The notes beneath the pieces were generated by a model. It searched no databases and was not told where the DNA came from. It saw only the letters and a program-made list of their open reading frames with translations. Source: Rhizobium sp. GN54 (GTDB lineage: Bacteria > Pseudomonadota > Alphaproteobacteria > Rhizobiales > Rhizobiaceae). From it: a DNA stretch of 64,000 nucleotides. The stretch is taken from contig NZ_JAJNCZ010000008.1 of the NCBI RefSeq assembly GCF_021026345.1, positions 124,001-188,000 on the forward strand. Direction: 5' to 3'. Positions 8,545 to 18,731 of the stretch are shown piece after piece (position 1 is the stretch's first letter; each line of letters begins with the position of its first letter). Made by a program: the position numbers and the translations under genes.

Positions 8545-9803
8545 CGTCGCTTTCGGATCAGGCCTGGTTCAGGCAACCGGCGCTGCGGCGCGTGCTCGAT
8601 CTTCTGAACGCCGACGGCGGCGAGGCCCGCATCGCCGGGGGTGCGGTCCGGAACGCGCTGATGGGCGTGCCGGCCGGGGATGTCGATATCGCCACGACGC
8701 TCGTGCCGCAGGAGGTGGTCGCGCGGGCAAAGGCCGCCGGGATCAAGGCGGTGCCGACCGGCATCGACCACGGAACCGTGACACTGGTCGCAAGCGGCAC
8801 GCCCTTCGAGGTGACGACGCTGCGCCGGGACGTCGAGACGGACGGCCGGCGGGCGCAGGTGGCGTTCGGAACGGACTGGCAGGAGGACGCCGAGCGGCGC
8901 GACCTCACGATTAACGCGCTCTATGCGACAGCGGAGGGGGAGGTCATCGACCTCGTGGGCGGATTGCCCGACATCGAGACGAGGACCGTGCGCTTCATTG
9001 GTGACGCGGCACAGCGGATCGCCGAGGATCACCTGCGGATCCTGCGCTTCTTCCGCTTCTTCGCCTATTACGGCGGCGGCCGTCCGGATGCGGACGGGCT
9101 TCGGGCCTGCGCGCGGGCAAAGGACAAGCTCGCATCGCTCTCGGCCGAGCGCGTCTGGTCGGAGACCAAGAAGCTCCTTGCCGCGCCCGATCCGTTCCGC
9201 GCGCTGCTCTGGATGCGGCAGTCCGGCGTGCTTTCCGCCATCCTGCCCGAGACCGAAAAATGGGGCATCGACGCCATTCCGGCGCTCATTGCGACCGAAC
9301 GGGCGCTGAAATGGGATCCAGATCCGCTGCTGCGGCTTTCGGCGATGGTGCCGCCGGATGGCGAGCGGCTCGCGGCCCTGTCGGAGCGGCTGCGGCTGTC
9401 GCGCGCCGAAGCGGCCACGCTCACCAGCTGGGCCGCGGCGCCGGAAATCCCGAAGACGCTCGCCGATACGGCCTTCGGTCGGATGCTGTACCGGAACGGC
9501 CGCGAGGGCCTGACGACGCGCCTGAAGCTTTCACTCGCCGCGGCACGGTCGAAGGCAGAGGGGGGCGATCCCGCGGCGATGGCGGAGAGCGCCCGCGTCC
9601 AGCGCCTGCTGGACCGCGCCACCCGTTGGATACGTCCCGCATTCCCGCTGTCCGGCGCCGACGTGCTCGCCGCCGGCATCGCCGCCGGTCCGGCTGTCGG
9701 CAAGATGCTGGAGACGCTGGAGACGGAATGGGTGGAGGGGAACTTCAACCTCGACCGCACGGCGCTGAAGACGCGCCTGCAGGCGCTGGCGAAGGGCGCC
9801 TGA
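8541..9803 (+). CDS. cca: CCA tRNA nucleotidyltransferase
   Basis: This is a 420-residue class II polynucleotidyltransferase. The N-terminal head carries GGAVRNALMGVPAGDVDIAT, where the D-x-D pair binds the catalytic metals. Next come the ERRDLTINALYA motif and the RNA-binding segment DHLRILRFFRFFAYYG. It adds or repairs the 3' CCA of tRNAs. The C-terminal half is helical, as in alphaproteobacterial enzymes. It is the last gene of a coupled three-gene unit and is followed by a strong hairpin. Confidence 0.95.
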   Translation: MTSLSDQAWFRQPALRRVLDLLNADGGEARIAGGAVRNALMGVPAGDVDIATTLVPQEVVARAKAAGIKAVPTGIDHGTVTLVASGTPFEVTTLRRDVETDGRRAQVAFGTDWQEDAERRDLTINALYATAEGEVIDLVGGLPDIETRTVRFIGDAAQRIAEDHLRILRFFRFFAYYGGGRPDADGLRACARAKDKLASLSAERVWSETKKLLAAPDPFRALLWMRQSGVLSAILPETEKWGIDAIPALIATERALKWDPDPLLRLSAMVPPDGERLAALSERLRLSRAEAATLTSWAAAPEIPKTLADTAFGRMLYRNGREGLTTRLKLSLAAARSKAEGGDPAAMAESARVQRLLDRATRWIRPAFPLSGADVLAAGIAAGPAVGKMLETLETEWVEGNFNLDRTALKTRLQALAKGA

Positions 9804-9872
9804 CGGCAGGTTTCGCCGGCGCGAGGGCAGGTGCTGCCGGGCGGTACCGGACCGTGAGCCCCGGCATGGAAA

Positions 9873-9897
9873 CGCCGCGCAAGTCGGTTGCGCGGCG
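9873..9897 (+). terminator. Hairpin between cca and the convergent DUF1059 gene
   Basis: CGCCGCGCAA (9873-9882) and TTGCGCGGCG (9888-9897) form a perfect 10-bp stem around a 5-nt loop. There is no U tract, so it may be a weak or Rho-assisted terminator. The position between two converging genes fits termination. Confidence 0.5.
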
Positions 9898-9934
9898 CCG
9901 GTCCGGTGGGGTCGTCGGAAAAGGCGATGGCCGC

Positions 9935-10120
9935 TCAGGCGCTCACCTTCTCGTCGACGATCCGTGCCTTGATGTTCTCGACCATGTTCTCGCGAATGAC
10001 GGTTTCGCCATGGGCGGTGCGCAGGTGCTCGACTGTGCGGCGGACGACTTCCGCATCATTGTCGGCGCGCGTATGCCACTCGCATCCGGGGACGAGCGTT
10101 CCACATTCAAACAGTCTCAT
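9935..10120 (-). CDS. DUF1059 domain-containing small protein
   Basis: This is a 61-residue protein that begins MRLFECGTLVPGCEW and contains TVEHLRTAHG and an ENIKARI tail. It has the DUF1059 layout: two cysteines of a short F-x-C-G...G-C motif, a conserved aspartate/histidine helix and a C-terminal helix. The function is unknown. The ATG at 10120 was chosen because homology begins there, although the frame stays open upstream. It converges on cca. Confidence 0.85.
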   Translation of the reverse strand: MRLFECGTLVPGCEWHTRADNDAEVVRRTVEHLRTAHGETVIRENMVENIKARIVDEKVSA

Positions 10121-10253
10121 GGCATATCTCCCTGTGTTTGTGCTGTGTTCGTGCCTGGCACTTTCTTGGTCCCCGCCGGTCGTGCGGCCGGACCGGGGCG
10201 TGACAAGGGGGCAACGCGGAACGGACGGCGTGGTTCCGCTCCGCAGGCGAAGA

Positions 10254-10499
10254 TCAGCGCCTCGCCCATGCGTCGAAGCAGGCCGACGTCTTCTGGTCCT
10301 GGCCCTTGGCGGCTCCGGGGGGTGATTTTCCCGCCGGCTGTTGTCCGGCCAGTTGCTGGCGGGCCTGTTGCAGATAGTATTCCCGCGGCAGGCTGGTGCC
10401 GCTTGCGATACGGATGTTTTCAGCGATGCGGTTGATGAGTTCGGCATTCCCGAGAACATTCTCCTCGCTTCTCGGCGTGCCGGCAGCCGTATTCGTCAT
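10254..10499 (-). CDS. Hypothetical small protein, Q-rich centre
   Basis: This 81-residue product is not recognised. It begins MTNTAAGTPRSEENV, has an amphipathic segment (NAELINRIAENIRIASG) and a Gln/Pro/Lys-rich middle, and ends CFDAWARR. No signal peptide or membrane segment is visible. Support for a real gene comes from a strong ribosome site (GGAGGAGGG five bases before the ATG) and the same direction as the DUF1059 gene 133 bp downstream. It could still be a spurious frame. Confidence 0.5.
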   Translation of the reverse strand: MTNTAAGTPRSEENVLGNAELINRIAENIRIASGTSLPREYYLQQARQQLAGQQPAGKSPPGAAKGQDQKTSACFDAWARR

Positions 10500-10668
10500 G
10501 ATAACCCTCCTCCGATGGAACCATGCAGGACAATCGTAGCATAGGAAACACTAGTCCGGTATGCGCCGGGGACGGTTGACCCAACGCAAATACGCGTGAA
10601 CGGATTGTGTCCGGGCGGTTCCCGCTTCCGGCCGAGGCTCGGCCGGTCAGCATCCGGTCAGCATCCGG

Positions 10669-11580
10669 TCAAGGCCAGCGAACCACCGGAGGCATGGAGG
10701 AGAGGATGGATTCGACGTTGCCGCCGGTCTTCAGGCCGAAGATCGTGCCGCGGTCGTAGAGCAGATTGAACTCCACGTAGCGGCCGCGGCGCACGAGTTG
10801 CTCGTCGCGGTCCTCCTCGGTCCAGCCGTTGTTGAAATTCGAGCGGACGATCTTCGGATAGACGAGGCCGAAGGCGCGGCCGACGTCCTGCGTGAAGGCG
10901 AAATCGGCCTCCCAGCCGCCGGCCTCCTTCGGCGAATGCAGCCAGTCGTAGAAGATGCCGCCGACGCCGCGCGGTTCGCCCCGGTGCTTGAGGAAGAAAT
11001 ATTCGTCGCACCAGGCCTTGAACTTCGGATAGTCGGCGACCGGGTGGCGCTTGCAGGTGATCTCCATGGCGCGGTGGAACAGCATCGTGTCGGGGTCGGC
11101 CTGGGAGCGCCTGCGGCCGAGCATCGGGGTCAGGTCGGCGCCGCCGCCGAACCAGTGGCTGGTGGTGACGACCATGCGGGTGTTCATGTGCACGGTGGGT
11201 ACGTTGGGATTGACGGGATGCGCGATCAGCGAGATGCCGGAGGCCCAGAAGCGCGGATCGTCGGCGGCGCCGGGGATCTGGCCGCGGAACTCGGGCGAGA
11301 ACTCGCCGTGCACGGTGGAGGTGTGGATGCCGACCTTCTCGAAAACGCGGCCCGACATCATCGACATGCGGCCGCCGCCGCCGTCACCGTCCTCGCGCTG
11401 CCAGTCACGGCCGACGAACCGCCCCGGCTCGCGATCGCCGAGCGGCCCCTGGAGTTCGTCCTCGAGGGCTTCGAATGCCGCGCAGAGCTGGTCGCGCAAG
11501 CTCTCGAACCACGCCCGGGCGCGCGCCTTGCGCTCGGCTATGTCGTCCGGCAGGCCCCTTGGCAGGTCCGGTCGTTCCAT
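10669..11580 (-). CDS. hemF: Oxygen-dependent coproporphyrinogen III oxidase
   Basis: This is a 303-residue protein with the HemF signature: [20 protein letters not shown] near the N-terminus, the segment [10 protein letters not shown], and GGADLTPM. It decarboxylates two propionates of coproporphyrinogen III to give protoporphyrinogen IX, using O2, in the cytosol. The length matches the family. It is divergent from a small conserved gene at 11759 with 178 bp between them; no clear FNR-type site was seen there. Confidence 0.97.
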   Translation of the reverse strand: MERPDLPRGLPDDIAERKARARAWFESLRDQLCAAFEALEDELQGPLGDREPGRFVGRDWQREDGDGGGGRMSMMSGRVFEKVGIHTSTVHGEFSPEFRGQIPGAADDPRFWASGISLIAHPVNPNVPTVHMNTRMVVTTSHWFGGGADLTPMLGRRRSQADPDTMLFHRAMEITCKRHPVADYPKFKAWCDEYFFLKHRGEPRGVGGIFYDWLHSPKEAGGWEADFAFTQDVGRAFGLVYPKIVRSNFNNGWTEEDRDEQLVRRGRYVEFNLLYDRGTIFGLKTGGNVESILSSMPPVVRWP

Positions 11581-11758
11581 CGTCTGTTCCCCAGCGGGGC
11601 CGCATCGCGCGGCCGATTCTGCATCCGTGGCCCATTTCCCATTTTTCGCCGTCCTTTGGCAACCGTCGGCCGCGATTCACCTGAACAGGGCGGGACTCGC
11701 CAAAGTCGCGCCGGCATCCTATCTTGCAAACATGAATGTGCTGCCGGAGGCTTTCTGA

Positions 11759-12019
11759 ATGGCGCGTATTCCAGGTCCCCCGCCGCTCGACGGCCTGAAG
11801 CGGCGGATCGAACAGAGCAGGCAGGCGCGCACCGCGCAGCAAAAGGGCCACTTCGTCCGCGAGACCTACCAGCTCGAGCGCGATGCCGCGCGCCAGAAGG
11901 CGCGGGAATGGTTCGAAACCTGGCCGAAGGCCGCTTACTGGACCGAGGTGGAAAGCTGGCGGCCCCTGGAAGGTGACCGGATCGAATTCACCATGCGCCG
12001 GCTGCCCAGCGCGGACTGA
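11759..12019 (+). CDS. Conserved hypothetical small protein
   Basis: This 86-residue basic, largely helical protein begins MARIPGPPPLDGLKRRIEQS. It carries TWPKAAYWTEVESWR near residue 55 and ends FTMRRLPSAD. It resembles small proteins of unknown function seen in rhizobia, but no domain was recognised. GGAGG lies eight bases before the ATG, a good ribosome site. It is divergent from hemF and followed by an MFS gene about 120 bp on. Confidence 0.7.
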   Translation: MARIPGPPPLDGLKRRIEQSRQARTAQQKGHFVRETYQLERDAARQKAREWFETWPKAAYWTEVESWRPLEGDRIEFTMRRLPSAD

Positions 12020-12139
12020 CGGGTCCGATCCCGAAGCGTTCTACGGGGCCCGCGTCGATTTGTCGTCGGTTGTAGCGCGGCAGACACATCGGTTTTTGCG
12101 CGCATGCGGTAGGAGGGCGCTCCACCGGATTTTTCCCGC

Positions 12140-13342
12140 ATGTTCCGCGCCGTCGCGATCCTTTCCGTTACCCAGATCATCTCCTGGGCCACCATGTTCA
12201 TGGCGGTGTCGGTGCTGGGCGATGCGATCGCCACGGATCTCGGCCTGACGGCGGCGGAGGTGTTCCTCGGCCCGTCCGCGATGCTGGTGGCCATGGCGCT
12301 CGCGTCGCCGGCGACGGCCTTTCTCTACCGGCGCGTCGATCCGCGCATGGTGCTGGTCGCGGGGAGCCTTGCCGCCCTTCCGGGCTTCGTCCTCCTCGCC
12401 ACCGCGCAGAGCCCTGCGGTCTACTATGCCGGCTGGGTGGTGCTCGGGATCGCAGGCGCGGGCGCGCTGACGAATGCGGCGCATGTCTACCTGTCGCAGG
12501 CGTTTTCTATCGCCGCCCGGCGGGCGATCGGGGCGCAGATGCTCGCCATGGCCCTGGCGCCGACCGTCTCCTGGCCGGCGGCCGCCTTCCTGCAGCAGGC
12601 CTTCGGCTGGCGGGCGACCTTCGTCCTCTTCGCGGGCGCCATGCTGCTGGTCGTCGTGCCGCTGACCCTCTTCGGGCTGCGGCCGGTGCGGCCGGCGATT
12701 TCGATGCGGGATGTCGATACCGGCCGGCGCAGCGCGACCGGCCGCCGCTACTGGCTGGTCATGGGCCTGATCGTCGGGGCGATCGCGCTGAACGGCTTCG
12801 TCACCTGGGGCTTCCAGCTCGTCGTCATCGCGCTGTTTCGCGATCTCTCCGTCCCGACAGCGCTCGCCGTCGGTTTCGCGTCCGCGATCGGCGTAGTGCA
12901 GATGTCGGCGCGGCTGATCGATTTTCTCGGCGGAAACCGCTGGGACGGGCTGACGACGGGGCTCGTGGCGGCCGGCCTGATGCCAGTGTCGCTCGCGGTC
13001 CTGATCGCAGGTTCCGGCGCCCAGTGGTCGATCGTCGCCTTTCTCGTTCTCTACGGGCTTTCCAGCGGCGCCATGGCGGTCAGCCGGGCGACGATGCCGC
13101 TCGTCTTCTTCGAGGGCGCCGATTATGCCACCGCGATCGCCCGCGCCGGCCTGCCGCTCAACCTCGCCTTTGCCGCAGCACCACCCCTCTTCAGCTTCAT
13201 GATCGACGGCTTCGGCAGCCGGGCGGCGCTGCTGGTCGCGCTTGCCCTTTCGCTCGGTACGCTCGCCTGCCTCGCGGCGCTGAACGCAATTCGCCCGAAG
13301 GTAGACAAGGAGTGCATTGACCGGGAACCACGCGCCCCTTAG
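12140..13342 (+). CDS. MFS transporter
   Basis: This is a 400-residue polytopic protein with about twelve hydrophobic segments, starting MFRAVAILSVTQIISWATMF. The loop after helix 2 has RRVDPRMVLVAGS, a variant of the MFS loop 2-3 motif, and a second pseudo-symmetrical half begins near residue 205 (YWLVMGLIVGAIAL). It is an inner-membrane secondary transporter. The substrate cannot be told from sequence, and no adjacent regulator suggests one. Confidence 0.85.
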   Translation: MFRAVAILSVTQIISWATMFMAVSVLGDAIATDLGLTAAEVFLGPSAMLVAMALASPATAFLYRRVDPRMVLVAGSLAALPGFVLLATAQSPAVYYAGWVVLGIAGAGALTNAAHVYLSQAFSIAARRAIGAQMLAMALAPTVSWPAAAFLQQAFGWRATFVLFAGAMLLVVVPLTLFGLRPVRPAISMRDVDTGRRSATGRRYWLVMGLIVGAIALNGFVTWGFQLVVIALFRDLSVPTALAVGFASAIGVVQMSARLIDFLGGNRWDGLTTGLVAAGLMPVSLAVLIAGSGAQWSIVAFLVLYGLSSGAMAVSRATMPLVFFEGADYATAIARAGLPLNLAFAAAPPLFSFMIDGFGSRAALLVALALSLGTLACLAALNAIRPKVDKECIDREPRAP

Positions 13343-13404
13343 ATTGCGGCCATCTGAAACAGCTGAAAGGTGCCGGTTCGATCAATGCGTCCGGCGAACA
13401 CCGC

Positions 13405-14688
13405 TTGTTCGAACTCGCGATTGCATTTCTTCTTATCGTCATCAACGGTCTCTTTGCCCTTTCCGAACTCTCCATCGTCTCGTCGCGCAGGGTCCGGCTG
13501 AAAACAATGGCCGCCCAGGGGCGGCGCGGCGCCGAGGCCGCCATCCGGCTGGCCGACAATCCCGGCAGGTTCCTCTCCACGGTCCAGATCGGCATCACGC
13601 TGGTCGGCATCCTCGCCGGCGCGGTCTCGGGAGCGGCACTCGGCGGGCGGCTCGGCCAGATCCTGCTCGACGCCGAGGTCCCGGCCTGGCTCGCAGGCCC
13701 GCTCGGCTACGGCATCGTCATCACGCTGATCACCTATCTCTCGGTCGTGATCGGCGAACTCGTGCCCAAGCAGATCGCGCTGCGCAATCCGGAGCGCTTC
13801 GCCTGCATGGTGGCGCCCGGCATGTCGCTCCTGTCCAAGGTCGGCGGCCCGTTCGTCTGGCTGCTGGACGGCTCGACCAAGGTCATCTTCCGCATCTTCG
13901 GCCTGCACGAGGCGCCCGAAAGCGTCGTCACCGACGAGGAGATCAAGGCGGTGATGGCCGAGGCCGAGGCCGCCGGCGTCATCGAGAGCGGCGAGCAGAG
14001 CATGATCGCCGGCGTGATGCGCTTCTCCGACCGCGAGGCTCGCGGGCTGATGACGCCGCGCAAGGACGTGGACTGGATCGACCTTTCCGACGATCCGGCC
14101 GAGCTCCGCCAGCAGATCTTCACCAGCCAGCACTCGCGCCTTCCGGTCAGCGAGGACGGCATCGAATCGATCATGGGCATCCTGCAGACGCGCGAGCTCC
14201 TGCCGGCCATCGCCTCCGGTGCGCCGTTCGACATCCGCAGCTACATCCGCCAGGCGCCGGTCATCCCGGACGGCATGGACGCGATGCGCGTGCTGGAGGC
14301 GCTGCGCTCGTCCGACGTGCCGATGCTGCTGGTTCACGACGAATACGGCCACTTCGAGGGCGTGCTGACGCCGGCCGACGTGCTCGAGGCGATCGCCGGC
14401 GTGTTCCGCTCCGACATCGGCGAGGGCGAGGAGGACGACTATGCGGTCGAGCGTGCTGACGGTTCGTGGCTGATCTCCGGCTCCATGCCGATCGACGAAC
14501 TGGCGGACCGCTTCGGCCTCTCCCTGCCGGAAAACCGCAACTACCAGACGGTCGCCGGCCTGATCATCGACGTGCTGCAGCACCTGCCGGTCACCGGCGA
14601 GATCGCCCAGACACAGGGCTGGCAGTTCGAGATCGTCGACATGGACGGCCGCCGGATCGACAAGCTGCTGGCCAGCAAGCTTCCCTGA
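13405..14688 (+). CDS. CNNM/HlyC-CorC family protein with CBS pair
   Basis: This is a 427-residue inner-membrane protein. Residues 1-190 form a DUF21/CNNM transmembrane domain (FLLIVINGLFALSELSIVSS), residues 205-330 a CBS pair (LMTPRKDVDWIDLSDD and MLLVHDEYGHFEGVLTPADV), and the last 85 residues a CorC_HlyC domain. The family is tied to divalent-cation (Mg/Co) efflux; older names such as hemolysin are misleading. The start is TTG, because the nearest ATG (13385) is out of frame and homology begins at FELAIAF. A strong hairpin follows. Confidence 0.9.
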   Translation: MFELAIAFLLIVINGLFALSELSIVSSRRVRLKTMAAQGRRGAEAAIRLADNPGRFLSTVQIGITLVGILAGAVSGAALGGRLGQILLDAEVPAWLAGPLGYGIVITLITYLSVVIGELVPKQIALRNPERFACMVAPGMSLLSKVGGPFVWLLDGSTKVIFRIFGLHEAPESVVTDEEIKAVMAEAEAAGVIESGEQSMIAGVMRFSDREARGLMTPRKDVDWIDLSDDPAELRQQIFTSQHSRLPVSEDGIESIMGILQTRELLPAIASGAPFDIRSYIRQAPVIPDGMDAMRVLEALRSSDVPMLLVHDEYGHFEGVLTPADVLEAIAGVFRSDIGEGEEDDYAVERADGSWLISGSMPIDELADRFGLSLPENRNYQTVAGLIIDVLQHLPVTGEIAQTQGWQFEIVDMDGRRIDKLLASKLP

Positions 14689-14723
14689 CGAAACGGGCAG
14701 TTCCCCTCCCCGGAATGACGGTT

Positions 14724-14746
14724 ACCCGTACCGGGACGGTACGGGT
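14724..14746. terminator. Hairpin between the CNNM gene and convergent soxR
   Basis: ACCCGTACC (14724-14732) and GGTACGGGT (14738-14746) form a perfect 9-bp stem around GGGAC. The two flanking genes end at 14688 (+) and 14752 (-), so the hairpin can serve both. There is no U tract. Confidence 0.6.
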
Positions 14747-14751
14747 GGCGG

Positions 14752-15207
14752 TCAGGGCTCGATGAGCCGTGCGCCGCTGCCGTCGCGGCCAAGCGCATCA
14801 TAAGGGTTGCGCAGGGGGCATTCCTGCATCGACAGGCAGCCGCAGCCGATGCAGCCCTCCAACTGATCGCGAAGGGCGGTCAGTCTCGCGATGCGCTCGT
14901 CGAGCATCTTGCGCCAGCGCAGCGACAGCGCGTGCCAGTCGGCGCTCGACAGCGGCCGGTCGTGCGGCAGGGCCGACAGCGCATCGGCGATCTCCGAAAG
15001 CGGAATCCCGGTTTTCTGGGCGATCTTGATCACCGCCACCCGGCGCAGGATCGAGCGCGGGTAGCGGCGCTGGTTGCCGCGGTTGCGGTTGCTGCGGATC
15101 AGCCCCTTGGTCTCGTAGAAATGCAGTGTCGACACGGCGATGCCGCTGCGGGCGGCGACTTCGCCGACGCTCAGTTCGAAGGGGATCTTTTGTTCCGGAT
15201 TCGGCAT
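14752..15207 (-). CDS. soxR: Redox-sensitive transcriptional activator SoxR
   Basis: This is a MerR-family protein of about 151 residues. The N-terminal helix-turn-helix ([20 protein letters not shown]) is followed by a dimerisation helix, and the C-terminal [2Fe-2S] ligand loop is [12 protein letters not shown], the diagnostic C-x2-C-x-C-x5-C. Oxidation of the cluster by redox-cycling compounds or superoxide activates the regulator. The ATG at 15207 was chosen; a TTG at 15225 would start inside the operator. A SoxR box sits just upstream, shared with the divergent reductase gene. No SoxS-type gene is nearby, as is usual outside enterics. Confidence 0.97.
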   Translation of the reverse strand: MPNPEQKIPFELSVGEVAARSGIAVSTLHFYETKGLIRSNRNRGNQRRYPRSILRRVAVIKIAQKTGIPLSEIADALSALPHDRPLSSADWHALSLRWRKMLDERIARLTALRDQLEGCIGCGCLSMQECPLRNPYDALGRDGSGARLIEP

Positions 15208-15215
15208 GGGCGCTG

Positions 15216-15246
15216 TTGACCTCAACTATGGTTGAGGTTTTATAGC
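15216..15246 (+). promoter_or_regulatory. SoxR-controlled promoter with SoxR box
   Basis: The box CCTCAACTATGGTTGAGG (15220-15237) has perfect 7-bp arms (CCTCAAC/GTTGAGG), matching the known SoxR consensus. It lies between a -35 TTGACC (15216-15221) and a -10 TATAGC (15241-15246). The spacer is 19 bp, the over-long spacing that MerR-family activators correct by DNA distortion. The promoter drives the reductase gene at 15282. The soxR start is 13 bp away on the other side, so soxR is probably autoregulated. Confidence 0.93.
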
Positions 15247-15281
15247 ATCGTCTCCGTAGCCTTTGAAACCGGAGTCACAGC

Positions 15282-15854
15282 ATGAAAGAGCATATCCGCG
15301 TCACGATGATCTATGGCAGCGCCCGCGAGGAGCGTTTCTGCGATACGGTGGCCGACTGGCTCAAGGCGGAACTGCGCGAGGTCGGCGGCTGCGCGCTGAC
15401 GGTCCTCGATCCCGCCGAACTGACCTTTTCCGCCGGCGGGCCGGACGAGCTTTCGGCGGCGATCATCGAGACGAGACTGGAGGCGGCGGATGCCTTCCTG
15501 ATCGTCGTGCCGGAATACAATCACGGTTATCCGGCCGTATTGAAGGCGCTGATCGACAGCGCCTACCGGCCCTGGCATGCCAAGCCCGTCGCCTTCGTCT
15601 CCTATGGCGGCGTTTCCGGCGGCCTGCGCGCCGTCGAGCAGCTCAGGCAGGTGTTCGCCGAACTGCACGCCGTCACCATCCGCGACACCGTGAGCCTGGC
15701 GCACGCCTGGTCGCATTTCGATTCGCAGGGCCATCCCTTCCGCCCGGCGCAGATGCGAGGACCGCTGATCGTCATGATGCAGCGGCTGTTCTGGTGGGCG
15801 CGGGCGCTCAGGAACGCCCGCGAGGAGAGCGTCTATGACAGCGCGGCCGCCTGA
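15282..15854 (+). CDS. NAD(P)H-dependent FMN reductase, SoxR target
   Basis: This is a 190-residue flavodoxin-fold protein of the NADPH-dependent FMN reductase family. The phosphate-binding loop is IYGSAREERFCDTV near residue 10. The substrate-side motif VPEYNHGYPAVLKALID near residue 80 is characteristic (P-E-Y-N). It probably reduces flavins or quinones with NAD(P)H. CGGAG stands seven bases before the ATG. The SoxR box upstream implies induction by redox-cycling agents, consistent with quinone detoxification. Confidence 0.92.
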   Translation: MKEHIRVTMIYGSAREERFCDTVADWLKAELREVGGCALTVLDPAELTFSAGGPDELSAAIIETRLEAADAFLIVVPEYNHGYPAVLKALIDSAYRPWHAKPVAFVSYGGVSGGLRAVEQLRQVFAELHAVTIRDTVSLAHAWSHFDSQGHPFRPAQMRGPLIVMMQRLFWWARALRNAREESVYDSAAA

Positions 15855-15894
15855 GGTGCAGGCCCGGGGCGAGGGCGGTGGCGGAGCGGGCGGC

Positions 15895-16356
15895 TCAGGC
15901 GAAGCCCGTCTGCCGCAGCGCCTCGCCGGCGATCATCGCGGCCGACATGGCGACGTTGATCGATCGCTGCCCCTCGACCATCGGGATGAGGATGCGGGCG
16001 TCCGCCCGCGCGTGGACGTGATCGGGAACGCCGGCGCTCTCGCGGCCGAAGAGCAGCACGTCGTCCGGCCGGTAGGCGACGTCGACATAGGGCGTCGCCG
16101 CCTTCGTCGAGGCGAGGACGAGCCTGCGGCCGGACGCCTCCCGCCATTCCTCGAAACGCTCCCAGGTGACGTGGCGGGTCAGCGCGACGGCGGCGAGATA
16201 ATCCATGCCGGCGCGTTTCAGGCTGCGGTCGGAGATGTCGAAGCCGGCCGGCTCGATCACGTCGACGCCGAGCCCGAGGCAGGCGGCAAGGCGCAGGATC
16301 GTTCCGGTGTTGCCGGCGATGTCGGGCTGGTAGAGGGCGATGCGCAGGTCGGACAT
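15895..16356 (-). CDS. trmL: tRNA (cytidine(34)-2'-O)-methyltransferase
   Basis: This is a 153-residue SPOUT methyltransferase. The three knot motifs are present: NTGTILRLAACLGLG, LLFGRESAGVPDHVH, and IPMVEGQRSINVAMSAAMI. It methylates the ribose of the wobble base of tRNA-Leu isoacceptors using S-adenosylmethionine. The start is set at MSDLRIALYQPD, where family homology begins. It converges on the reductase gene with a 40-bp gap. Confidence 0.94.
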   Translation of the reverse strand: MSDLRIALYQPDIAGNTGTILRLAACLGLGVDVIEPAGFDISDRSLKRAGMDYLAAVALTRHVTWERFEEWREASGRRLVLASTKAATPYVDVAYRPDDVLLFGRESAGVPDHVHARADARILIPMVEGQRSINVAMSAAMIAGEALRQTGFA

Positions 16357-16750
16357 GCCCTGCCATAGCGCAAAGCGGAGCCTTGCCAAAGGCCCTCTTC
16401 GTCGGTCCGGGCGGCAGTTTGTGCCGATCGCGCAACAGGCCGGGGGCGGATGACGCCGGAATTGGCGGAATGCGCTGGCAAAACGACGCAATTCAGGTTA
16501 ACAAGCGTCATCCTCAACGCGAGAACAGGGAGGCAGCCGGATGGACACAGCTTATCGACCACGCCTCCTTGACGGCCTATTCCGCCGCCTCGCCTAGGCG
16601 CTCGACGCTCTTTTCCAACTTCGCCTTTTCAATCGACCGCATCCGGCCCCGTTCGCCGCCATGCGGCCTTCCCGGCCCGAAGTGCCCGCCCGCCCATGGC
16701 GCAGGCCGCTTTCGAGAGGGTCCGGGTCAATTTTCGGAGAGTGAACCACC
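16357..16750 (+). other. Intergenic region between trmL and tandem ABC exporters
   Basis: No conserved gene is visible in these 394 bp. The only item of note is a short frame at 16541-16597 (MDTAYRPRLLDGLFRRLA) with GGGAGG eight bases before its ATG, which could be a leader peptide. Divergent promoters for trmL and the exporter gene are expected here, but no convincing -35/-10 pair was picked. Confidence 0.5.
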
Positions 16751-18604
<1,854 letters not shown>

Positions 18605-18731
18605 CGCTGCCGCCGGCAACAGGAAACCGAACGCGGCGCGTCTCTCAGGCGCGCCGCCAGCCTCGTCCGGGCCGGCCTTGCTTGCCGAAGTTTAATTTGC
18701 CGCGTCGCGGAATCGGCCTATATCTTCGGCC

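Noticed and set aside
13365-13404. CCGGTTCGATC sequence as a possible tRNA fragment
   Set aside because: No matching arms exist in the 60-bp gap between the MFS and CNNM genes.
15207-15225. Longer soxR start (TTG at 15225)
   Set aside because: The extra codons lie inside the SoxR box; the ATG at 15207 gives normal SoxR length.
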